A DNA stretch of 23,145 nt from Deltaproteobacteria bacterium. Lineage in GTDB: Bacteria > Desulfobacterota > Desulfobacteria > Desulfobacterales > JAUVGT01. Made by a program: the position numbers and the translations under genes. Below the pieces are notes generated by a model. That model saw nothing but the letters and a program-made list of their open reading frames with translations, did not search any database and had not been told where the DNA came from. This document shows positions 16,767 through 23,145 of this stretch, in pieces; position 1 is the stretch's first letter; each line of letters opens with the position of its first letter. The DNA lies in NCBI GenBank assembly GCA_030593645.1, contig JAUVGT010000018.1, positions 1 to 23,145 on the forward strand. Direction: 5' to 3'.

Positions 16767-16901
16767 CTGAACCAACGATTCATCATTCACTGTCCGAAAT
16801 GCGGACTAATAAAATATTCTATTCACGGCATCCATTTTGTGATATATGATAGTGAAAAAATGGTTGACCCTATCATTTCCGGAAGCGGTTTAAAAACATG
16901 A
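16767..16901 (+). CDS. Short CPxCG zinc-knuckle-like protein, start uncertain
   Basis: Between the kinase and phosphatase genes one frame reads NQRFIIHCPKCGLIKYS, then HFVIYDSEKMVDPIISGSG and LKT. The TGA (16899-16901) overlaps the ATG of the phosphatase gene as ATGA, the usual sign of coupled real genes. The CPKCG half-knuckle and the mixed hydrophobic/charged composition look like protein. No ATG, GTG or TTG precedes the Cys motif in this frame. A CTG at 16767 would give 44 aa. Other explanations are a missing base in the C-run at 16755-16759, which would join a GTG at 16747, or +1 frameshifting at the kinase stop (CCC TAG). Function is unknown; its position suggests a part in the partner switch. 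Confidence 0.45.
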   Translation: MNQRFIIHCPKCGLIKYSIHGIHFVIYDSEKMVDPIISGSGLKT

Positions 16902-18757
16902 GCCTGCGAACAAAACTTTTGATTTTATCTGTTATTATCGCGTTGATTCCGGTTGGAATTGCCGGCAGGAGCATGATTCATATTACCAGAGATGAATTAA
17001 AAAGTTCTGCGAATGACAACCTCATCACCGTAGCCAGTCAGGTTTCCCAGGATATTGAAGATTTTTACCGATATACATGGCTGGCGCCCCTGCGTCTTTT
17101 AAAAAAAACCGTAGAGAGCGAAGACCTTGGTGTGAATGAAAAACTTTCCCTTCTGACCGAAGGAATTAAAAGTGTCAATGATCTCGTTGCCCTTCAAATC
17201 TCTGTTCATGGTGTTAGTGCCCCGCTTCTTGTGACCCAAAATGATTTTTCAAACCGATTAAAAAAGGTATCGGTCGACCCGGAACAGATTCTCACCATTC
17301 CATATCACAGAATCTTAAACCTAAAGAAACAGGATGAAATTTTTGTTGGGGATCTGACTTATGTTGAGCAGGTGGATACATGGCTTGTAACGGTAATACT
17401 TTCTCTGGATCAAAAAACATTTGGCCGTACAGCGATGCTCTGCTCCAGAATCAACCTGGATCGACTCAAAAAACGTATCGAAAATCATCCATTTGCGCAG
17501 GGCGGAACGATTACACTCATTGATACCAACGGAAAAAAAATATTTGATAAAAACAGGCCGGATCTAAGCGCGAACAAACTGGTTCAAACCACAAAAAAAA
17601 TGATGGCGTCAAATATCCGTACAATAGGGGTTGAACCTTACGTGCGCCCATCTGGAGAAAAAATGCTTGGCGCATACGCTTTTCCAAGAATTCTTGACCT
17701 GGGTGTAATTGTTGAGAAAAACGAAGCGGATGCATATCTCGCAGTGACACAGATGGTCCGCAATCTTATGGTCTGGATATTAGTTGGCTTACTGATAGCA
17801 GCCTCCGGTGCCATAGTCGTTTCTATATCCTTGACAAGACCCCTGTTAAGACTGACCAGGGCCGCAAGGACGATTGCGAAAGGAGATCTTTCCGTCCGTA
17901 TCGACAGCAAGGGTCAAAAAGATGAAATTGGCGAACTGGCCGACACGTTCAATATGATGGTAAAAAATCTCAGGCTGTATATCGATCAATTGACGGAAAC
18001 CACAAAAGCCAAGGAAAGGGCTGAAAGTGAACTGGAGCTCGGGAAAAAAATTCAACAGAGTTTCCTTCCCAAGGAATTTCCCAGGCTGGATAAGATTGAA
18101 GTCTGGGGAACCTGTGATCCCGCACGTGAAGTTGGGGGAGATTATTTTGACTTTTTTCAAATTGATGAGTCCAATTTCGGAATTGTAATCGGTGATGTTT
18201 CGGGAAAGGGGGTCTCCGCTGCTCTATTTATGGCAGTAAGCCGGACTCTATTTAGAATACTGAGCTCTCAGGAATATTCACCGGATCAGGTACTTTCCAG
18301 GTTTAATCAGTGGCTTGTAGATCTAGACCAGGGCGCAAACATGTTTATTACTGTATTTTATGGGGTTTTTAATACCGAAACAAAGGGATTTCTCTATTCG
18401 TCTGCCGGCCATAATATGCCATTCATGAAATCATCCATATCAACAGATGGAAGATTTAAATTACTGCCGCAAATGAAAACCATGGTTGCCGGGATCATGG
18501 CGGACATCCCAATTCAGCTGGGTGAAGCTAAAATGACAAAAGGCGATGTACTCGCACTTTATACAGACGGTATGACCGAAGCCATGAATCAGAAAAAAGA
18601 AATGTTCGGAGAGGATCGTCTTGAAGAACTCCTTGAAAAATATTCTGATCAATCCGCAGCCGATATCTGCAAGAACCTTGTAGACGATGTACACGCTTTT
18701 CATACCGGAGAACCGCAGCAGGATGATATGACCATGTTTATTTTGAAGATATTATAA
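16898..18757 (+). CDS. Sensor-HAMP-PP2C phosphatase (RsbU/SpoIIE type)
   Basis: A 619-aa membrane protein. One membrane segment (about 8-26) and a second (about 290-312) flank a periplasmic sensor of about 260 aa, probably of the Cache type. A HAMP domain (about 311-363), a coiled coil (about 365-385) and a PP2C serine phosphatase (about 395-619) follow. Metal-binding aspartates are intact: GGDYFD (D415), IGDVSGKG (D433), YTDGMTEA (D557) and QQDDMTMF (D609/D610). It should dephosphorylate the STAS protein when the sensor is triggered, so it is the input of the switch. The ATG overlaps the TGA of the preceding short frame, and GGAAGCGG lies about 10 nt upstream. It converges with the Sir2 gene, leaving 24 nt without a visible terminator. 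Confidence 0.92.
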   Translation: MSLRTKLLILSVIIALIPVGIAGRSMIHITRDELKSSANDNLITVASQVSQDIEDFYRYTWLAPLRLLKKTVESEDLGVNEKLSLLTEGIKSVNDLVALQISVHGVSAPLLVTQNDFSNRLKKVSVDPEQILTIPYHRILNLKKQDEIFVGDLTYVEQVDTWLVTVILSLDQKTFGRTAMLCSRINLDRLKKRIENHPFAQGGTITLIDTNGKKIFDKNRPDLSANKLVQTTKKMMASNIRTIGVEPYVRPSGEKMLGAYAFPRILDLGVIVEKNEADAYLAVTQMVRNLMVWILVGLLIAASGAIVVSISLTRPLLRLTRAARTIAKGDLSVRIDSKGQKDEIGELADTFNMMVKNLRLYIDQLTETTKAKERAESELELGKKIQQSFLPKEFPRLDKIEVWGTCDPAREVGGDYFDFFQIDESNFGIVIGDVSGKGVSAALFMAVSRTLFRILSSQEYSPDQVLSRFNQWLVDLDQGANMFITVFYGVFNTETKGFLYSSAGHNMPFMKSSISTDGRFKLLPQMKTMVAGIMADIPIQLGEAKMTKGDVLALYTDGMTEAMNQKKEMFGEDRLEELLEKYSDQSAADICKNLVDDVHAFHTGEPQQDDMTMFILKIL

Positions 18758-18781
18758 GAGGCATCCAAATCAAGGGGGTCT

Positions 18782-19540
18782 TTACAACACCAACAACCCT
18801 TCAATCTCTTCAATGATTCGATTCATGACGTGACCCGCTTTACCCATGATCAGGTAATCACTGACTGAGTCTGTGAGAGGGGTTCTTTCAGGGTTGATTT
18901 CAATTACTTTTTTCCCTGCCTGCTTTGTAATCATGGGCATGGAGGATGCCGGCTGCACCACAGCAGAGGTCCCAATAACCAGCATGATATCACATTTGGA
19001 AGCGATATCCTGCGATCGTATTAAATGATCAACAGGTATGGCCTCCCCAAAAAATATACATTCAGGTCTGTAAATTCCTCCGCAATCACACAGGGGTGGA
19101 ATGCGGGATATATCGACCTTACTCGTTTCGCACCTGTTCCCGCAGTCCATACACTTTTGCCACGCAAAAGTACCATGGAACTCAATTACATCCGTGTTCC
19201 CCGCAGCCTGATGCAGGCCGTCGATATTCTGTGTGATAATTGTTTTGAGTATTCCCAATTCTTCGAGCTTTGCCAAACCATTATGTCCATCATTTGGGTC
19301 GGCCTGCTCGACAATTTCTTTCATATCCTTAACCAGGACATTCCAGACTTTTGCCGGGTCTTTCAAAAACGCGTCAATATGCGCATATTTCATGGGGTCG
19401 ATCTTTTCCCACATACCGCCTTTACCCCTGAATGGAGGGATACCGCTTTCAACAGATATTCCCGCGCCAGTCAGAGCCACCGCGTTTTTTGTGTGTACAA
19501 GGTCTTTTGCCGCTTTTTTGATTAATTCTTCCATTTTCAT
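18782..19540 (-). CDS. Sir2-family NAD-dependent protein deacylase
   Basis: A 252-aa sirtuin. The NAD-binding motif TGAGISVESGIPPFRG is at 24-39, TQNIDGLH at 103-110 and the catalytic His in FHG at 122. Zinc ligands are C130, C133, C151 and C153, and YRPECIFFGE follows. Family members remove acetyl or other acyl groups from lysines using NAD+. The SIRT5-like Tyr/Arg acyl-selecting pair is not evident, so deacetylation is the simplest guess. The ATG lies 5 nt after the TAA of the MBL gene and lacks a good ribosome-binding site, which suggests translational coupling. An in-frame ATG two codons later is possible. Confidence 0.93.
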   Translation of the reverse strand: MKMEELIKKAAKDLVHTKNAVALTGAGISVESGIPPFRGKGGMWEKIDPMKYAHIDAFLKDPAKVWNVLVKDMKEIVEQADPNDGHNGLAKLEELGILKTIITQNIDGLHQAAGNTDVIEFHGTFAWQKCMDCGNRCETSKVDISRIPPLCDCGGIYRPECIFFGEAIPVDHLIRSQDIASKCDIMLVIGTSAVVQPASSMPMITKQAGKKVIEINPERTPLTDSVSDYLIMGKAGHVMNRIIEEIEGLLVL

Positions 19541-19545
19541 TTTAA

Positions 19546-20385
19546 TTACAGTTTAAAAATCGTATTACATCTCACAGCAACGCATTTAAGTTTCTTTCGC
19601 TTTTTAGATATTATTTTCTTACATTTACCGACGATCTTATCCATCTGCTTGTCTGTTCTTTCCTGGTTAATATGAAAAAGGCCGAGTTTCTTAACACCAC
19701 CTTCAAAAGCAAGTTCCAGGGTATCTGTATAAGTCGAATGCCCCCAGTCAATAGACGTTTTATACTCTTTGGGTGTGTATTCAGCGTCATGAATAAGCAG
19801 GTCAGCTCCGGCGGAAAATTCCATATAGTTTTTTTTCGGCAGGCCTCCCTGGTGAATAAATCCAAGTTCATTATCCGTTAAAAATACAAAGGATTTTCCA
19901 TCTTCCACAAACTTAAATCCACTGCCGCTATTTGGATGGCTGAGCGGTATGGGGGTTATTCTTACTGAACCGATTTCAAACTCTGTGGCACATGCTTCAA
20001 TATATTTTATTTTTGCTTTTAAATCAGTATACCGGACAGGAAAATTCGGGGGGGCCATAACGAGTGTAAGTATTTTATTGACGAATTCACTGTGAAATGG
20101 GCATTTATGAACCAGTAACTCAGCATCTTTTGAATAAAGGGGTTTGAAATACGGAAAACCCATGACATGATCCCAATGGGCGTGAGTAAACAGTAAATGG
20201 TATTTGGTCCGGTTATCCTTCATTAACGCATTGCCCAGACGTCGAATCCCGGTACCGGCGTCAATAATAATGATGTCATTGCTCTTTGTACTGATTTCTA
20301 TACAGGTAGTATCTCCGCCATATTTGAAATATTCTTTCCCTGAAACAGGGATTGAACCTCTTGAACCCCAGCATTTGATAACCAT
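19546..20385 (-). CDS. MBL-fold metallohydrolase, paralog of the 14955 gene
   Basis: A 279-aa hydrolase with THAHWDH (H68, H70, D72, H73), LSHPNSG, FLTDNE, HDAEYT, WGHST and LFHINQ, all parallel to the motifs in the protein at 14955-15893. The common GSRGSI...DAGTGIRRLG start confirms that the two are paralogs. This one lacks the 40-residue insertion and ends in a Lys-rich tail (KKRKKLK). As in its relative, metal-dependent phosphodiester or cyclic-nucleotide hydrolysis is plausible but unproved. AAAGG lies about 8 nt before the ATG. It is transcribed with the Sir2 gene, 5 nt apart, an unusual pairing that could mean a shared target or just a shared promoter. Confidence 0.85.
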   Translation of the reverse strand: MVIKCWGSRGSIPVSGKEYFKYGGDTTCIEISTKSNDIIIIDAGTGIRRLGNALMKDNRTKYHLLFTHAHWDHVMGFPYFKPLYSKDAELLVHKCPFHSEFVNKILTLVMAPPNFPVRYTDLKAKIKYIEACATEFEIGSVRITPIPLSHPNSGSGFKFVEDGKSFVFLTDNELGFIHQGGLPKKNYMEFSAGADLLIHDAEYTPKEYKTSIDWGHSTYTDTLELAFEGGVKKLGLFHINQERTDKQMDKIVGKCKKIISKKRKKLKCVAVRCNTIFKL

Positions 20386-20459
20386 TTTTCAACCTTTCAG
20401 GATTAGTAACAACGCAATAGCTCCGCAAATTCGGCCAGATATATAAAAACGGCTGCTGA

Positions 20460-21371
20460 CTATGTACAGACTTTTCCTACAAATGTATGCCAGATTCCGT
20501 CCTGCTCCCAATTGTTAACCATCTTAACAGGTAAACGCTCCAGTTCATACGCCACATTCCTTGCCTGACTGCGCATAAGACCCGAAAGAATGAACCATTT
20601 CTTTTCAAGAAAGCCCTTGTGACGGATAAGGGATTTCATTACATCATAGTGAATATTTGCGATAACAAGATCGGCCGTGTATCCGATAAATTCCTCAGCA
20701 TCTCCCTGAATTGCCAGAATTTTATCCTGCATATTATTTAAAACAATATTTCGTTTTGCCGTCTGAACAGCAAGAAAATTTAAATCGACCGCAAGAACAT
20801 TTTTGCACCCGATACCGGACGCCGCAATCGCCAGCACCCCTGTACCGGTTCCGAGATCTACGACGGATTCAGGAGCCCCTTCTTCATAAGCCAGTTCAAT
20901 GGCTTCAAGACAGCTGCGAGTTGTTGTATGGGTGCCTGTACCAAATACAACTCCCGGATCAAGAGTGATATGACGGTTGTCTTTGTTCCTTATATCATAA
21001 TACTCCTTCTTCCAGGGCGGCGCAATTATAAAGTTGCTAACCTCAAAAGCGTCCGGCGTCCCCCCCTGCCAATCATTGTAATCCATATGATAATGATCGA
21101 TAAGAATCAAGTGAGGCTGCATAATCAATAATTCATTGATTATCTTTTCCTGGGGCGCGGAAAAAAACAGAAAACTGAAATCATCTTCCTCCCAATTTCC
21201 GATAAAACATTCTCCCGGAATCTCTGTACCCGCATCCAATTTCCCCTGAATATAATAAATATAAAGATCCTGATACGGGTTTATCCCGGGTGTGTAAGCA
21301 TTATCCTGCATTTCAAAACCATTTATATACTTAGAATTGATGGTCTCGTAAAAAGTCCGAATTCTATTCAT
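20460..21371 (-). CDS. prmA: Ribosomal protein L11 methyltransferase family (PrmA-like)
   Basis: A 303-aa class I SAM-dependent methyltransferase. The family signature LDPGVVFGTGTHTTTRSCLE lies at 137-156, SAM motif I (SVVDLGTGTGVLAIAA) at 169-184, and ADLVIANI at 233-240. PrmA trimethylates amino groups of ribosomal protein L11. The first 20 residues (MNRIRTFYETINSK...) are translated from a copy of a dispersed repeat, and that start overlaps the AcuB-like stop by 8 nt. A second ATG at 21311 (MQDNAYTPG) would give 283 aa and may be the ancestral start. Neither has a strong ribosome-binding site. It is the last gene of the acuC-acuB-prmA-like group; the methylation target is inferred from family. 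Confidence 0.85.
   Translation of the reverse strand: MNRIRTFYETINSKYINGFEMQDNAYTPGINPYQDLYIYYIQGKLDAGTEIPGECFIGNWEEDDFSFLFFSAPQEKIINELLIMQPHLILIDHYHMDYNDWQGGTPDAFEVSNFIIAPPWKKEYYDIRNKDNRHITLDPGVVFGTGTHTTTRSCLEAIELAYEEGAPESVVDLGTGTGVLAIAASGIGCKNVLAVDLNFLAVQTAKRNIVLNNMQDKILAIQGDAEEFIGYTADLVIANIHYDVMKSLIRHKGFLEKKWFILSGLMRSQARNVAYELERLPVKMVNNWEQDGIWHTFVGKVCT
21337..21363. repeat. Dispersed 27-bp repeat inside the start of prmA
   Basis: The reverse complement matches 32-58 at 26 of 27 bases (core GGACTTTTTAC, then GAGACCATCAA). It codes for residues 4-12 (IRTFYETIN) of the long form of the methyltransferase, directly after its ATG. This suggests that the element inserted at the acuB-prmA junction and left an open frame. 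Confidence 0.65.
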
Positions 21372-22041
21372 TATCTGTCAACTGATCCATATGCCACTCC
21401 AGTGGATCAAGCAGAGTATAACCCAATTTTTTAAGTTTTCTTTTAATATGAGCCACATTCTGAGTTAACAAATAAGGAAAAACAACCCGTTTGTTTTTTT
21501 CCCAGTGCCGGGCAACCAGGACGCTTCCAAAGGAGATATTCTCCTCTGTAATGGCATCTACTATTTTTTTAAGAACACCGATTTTTTCTTCCACAAGGAT
21601 GCACAGTAATGTTCCGGGTTCACCGATTCCAAGCACATTAATGAAAGCCCGCAGTAAATCTTTAACAGAAAGAATACCTTTTAAAACCCCCTTGTCATCG
21701 ATTACCGGGAGAGCACCCACACCCAGTTTCTGAATCAATAAAAGAGCATCCTGGATTGTATATTCAGGTGATATGGATACCGGATTTTTTGTCATTATAT
21801 CTTCAATCTTTTTCTTTATCGACTTTTCCATATACTCTTTCTTAATATCGTCATTCGATATATCGTATGGCAAAACGCTTCTGATATCACGATCCGTAAC
21901 CACCCCGATTAACCGGTTGTTATCGTCAACCACTGGAAGATTATGAATATGATTTTCATCCATTTTTTCCCGTGCATCCAGTATATCGTCATCTTTGCTT
22001 ACCGTAATGACTTTTCCGGTCATTGATTTACTTACAAACAT
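21364..22041 (-). CDS. acuB: CBS-pair plus ACT-like protein (AcuB type)
   Basis: A 225-aa protein with two CBS motifs (about 7-57, PVVDDNNRLIGVVTDRDI; about 80-132, PVIDDKGVLKGILSVKDL) and a C-terminal ACT-like domain (about 140-215, LLCILVEEKIGVLKKIVDAI). CBS pairs bind adenosine nucleotides and sense energy state. This CBS-ACT order is that of AcuB, encoded next to the deacetylase AcuC in Bacillus. Here it follows an AcuC-like gene in the same order, which supports the name. Its GGAGG site lies inside the last codons of the upstream gene (PEE) and the two genes overlap by 10 nt. It overlaps prmA at the other end by 8 nt. Confidence 0.8.
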   Translation of the reverse strand: MFVSKSMTGKVITVSKDDDILDAREKMDENHIHNLPVVDDNNRLIGVVTDRDIRSVLPYDISNDDIKKEYMEKSIKKKIEDIMTKNPVSISPEYTIQDALLLIQKLGVGALPVIDDKGVLKGILSVKDLLRAFINVLGIGEPGTLLCILVEEKIGVLKKIVDAITEENISFGSVLVARHWEKNKRVVFPYLLTQNVAHIKRKLKKLGYTLLDPLEWHMDQLTDNE

Positions 22042-23018
22042 TTTTCCTCCGGATAATTCGTAAAACGATGAATGTTTAGCAGTACCTCAACATGATTTCG
22101 ACCCAATTCAGGTAAACGCTCTATCGCGTAACCTCCTTCAAGCACGGAAATCAATCTTCCGTCCGCGTATTGATCAGATAGTTTGATGATCTGCTTCATC
22201 ATCCAGGAAAACCATTCTGTAGACAGCTTAATATCTGACATTTCATCATCAACATGCCCATCAAAGCCAGCTGAGACAAGTATTGCTTCAGGCTTGAACT
22301 CTCCAAAATCCTTGAATAAATTGTTTTCAACAAGACTTATATATTTTTCATCACCATGACCCGGCATCACCGGCAGGTTTTTTGTAAACCCATGTCCGGG
22401 ACCTGTTCCTTGTTCAAACTCCCGGCCGGTTCCCGGATATGCAAAAGAAGGGTGCTGATGGATTGAATAGTAGAAAACGGTTGGATCGGCTTCAAAAATC
22501 TGCTGTGTACCATTGCCGTGATGAACATCAAAATCGACAATACCGATCCTGTTTAATCCCCATTTTTTCTGAATATACCTCGCCGCAATGGCCACATTAT
22601 TAAAATAGCAGAATCCCATTGCCGCCCCGGTTTCGGCGTGATGTCCCGGGGGTCTGACCGCACAGAAAACATTGTCTATTTCTTTTTTCATTACAAGATC
22701 GACCGCTTCAAGAACCCCGCCCACAGCCAGAAGTGCGGTGTCATATGAATCGCAGCAAATCTGGTTATCCCCGCATTCGAATGTGGACGCACCTGCAAGG
22801 CAGGCATCTCCAAACCTCTGAATGTATTCAGTTTCATGAACAGATTCGATCCATTTTATCTCTGGAACACATGCTTTTATCCGGACAAGTTTTGAAAGAA
22901 GGCCCGCCTCTTGAATACCCTTATAAATGGCCTCTAATCGTTCCGGTATTTCCGGGTGAAAATGACCTGTCTCGTGAAGCAAAAACCTTTCATCATATAA
23001 AAAGCCGGTTTTTCTCAT
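22032..23018 (-). CDS. acuC: Histone-deacetylase-family zinc amidohydrolase (AcuC-like)
   Basis: A 328-aa zinc-dependent deacetylase. All catalytic elements are visible: RPPGHHAE (H126, H127), GFCYFNN (136-141), VDFDVHHGNGTQ with zinc ligands D164 and H166, SAGFDGH with D253, and LEGGY with the catalytic Y297. Family members remove acetyl from protein lysine or polyamines. AcuC activates acetyl-CoA synthetase by deacetylation, and the adjacent AcuB-like gene favours that role here. No acetyl-CoA synthetase lies in the window, so other substrates remain possible. It is the first gene of the group. No clear promoter or strong ribosome-binding site is seen in the 127 bp to the window end. Confidence 0.9.
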   Translation of the reverse strand: MRKTGFLYDERFLLHETGHFHPEIPERLEAIYKGIQEAGLLSKLVRIKACVPEIKWIESVHETEYIQRFGDACLAGASTFECGDNQICCDSYDTALLAVGGVLEAVDLVMKKEIDNVFCAVRPPGHHAETGAAMGFCYFNNVAIAARYIQKKWGLNRIGIVDFDVHHGNGTQQIFEADPTVFYYSIHQHPSFAYPGTGREFEQGTGPGHGFTKNLPVMPGHGDEKYISLVENNLFKDFGEFKPEAILVSAGFDGHVDDEMSDIKLSTEWFSWMMKQIIKLSDQYADGRLISVLEGGYAIERLPELGRNHVEVLLNIHRFTNYPEEKCL

Positions 23019-23103
23019 CGCCGTCCTTGTTTCAAATCACTTTGGGAATTTTGCTTAGGGTTCGCGCAAGAATAACTTTTCATTTTAGGCGCATGGATTC
23101 AGG

Positions 23104-23122
23104 TCGGATTTGTTCGATCCGA
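23104..23122. other. Small hairpin upstream of the acuC-like gene
   Basis: TCGGAT (23104-23109) pairs with ATCCGA (23117-23122) around a 7-nt loop, 86 bp before the ATG. It has no T-run on either side, so it is only a weak candidate for a terminator or leader structure. Confidence 0.25.
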
Positions 23123-23145
23123 GGCTGCAAAACCACAGAAATAGT

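Noticed and set aside
18758..18781. Bidirectional terminator between the convergent phosphatase and Sir2 genes
   Set aside because: The 24-nt gap has no stem followed by a T-run on either strand.

Overview
The window looks like a chromosomal segment of a sulfate-reducing-type deltaproteobacterium (Desulfobacterota, probably Desulfobacterales). That placement is an inference. It rests on the moderate-to-low GC content, a RACo/DUF4445-type ASKHA protein, the density of V4R/GAF/HD-GYP, class III cyclase and Rsb-type signalling genes, AcuB/AcuC-like genes next to prmA, and a short dispersed repeat (core GGACTTTTTAC) of a kind I associate with that group from memory. No rRNA, tRNA, CRISPR array, transposase or phage gene is visible. 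Every stretch longer than about 300 bases without a gene has its own entry.

Layout. (1) Positions 1-91 hold a tandem pair of the dispersed repeat. (2) Positions 92-6963, minus strand, carry an HNH nuclease, a five-domain S1 RNA-binding protein, a V4R-GAF-HD-GYP c-di-GMP phosphodiesterase, a membrane adenylate cyclase with a C-terminal SH3-like module, and a DUF4445/ASKHA gene broken by a one-base frameshift. (3) Positions 6964-7311 are a divergent control region with a good sigma70-type promoter. (4) Positions 7312-14649, plus strand, encode two exported proteins: LysM-FecR-Ig-like (780 aa) and a 1641-aa protein with 15 PKD domains behind an unrecognised N-terminal region of about 280 aa. (5) Positions 14650-14954 are a control region with inverted repeats and a TATAAT promoter. 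(6) Positions 14955-18757, plus strand, form a partner-switching operon: MBL-fold hydrolase, STAS anti-sigma antagonist, RsbW-type kinase, a short CPxCG protein without a normal start codon, and a sensor-HAMP-PP2C phosphatase. (7) Positions 18782-23018, minus strand, carry a Sir2 deacylase coupled to a second MBL hydrolase, then an overlapping acuC-acuB-prmA-like group.

How the genes may fit together (inference). The cyclase, the HD-GYP protein and the two MBL paralogs are candidates for making or breaking cyclic nucleotides. The STAS/kinase/phosphatase set is a complete switch whose sensor is the phosphatase. The LysM-FecR/PKD pair is a plausible envelope-surface system whose neighbours could regulate it, but no direct link is visible. 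AcuC-like and Sir2 give two mechanistically different lysine deacylases within about 4 kb.

Most novel observations: the unannotatable CPxCG reading frame whose TGA overlaps the phosphatase ATG; the frameshifted, ferredoxin-less ASKHA gene; the large PKD/LysM-FecR pair; and the repeat that forms the first codons of prmA.
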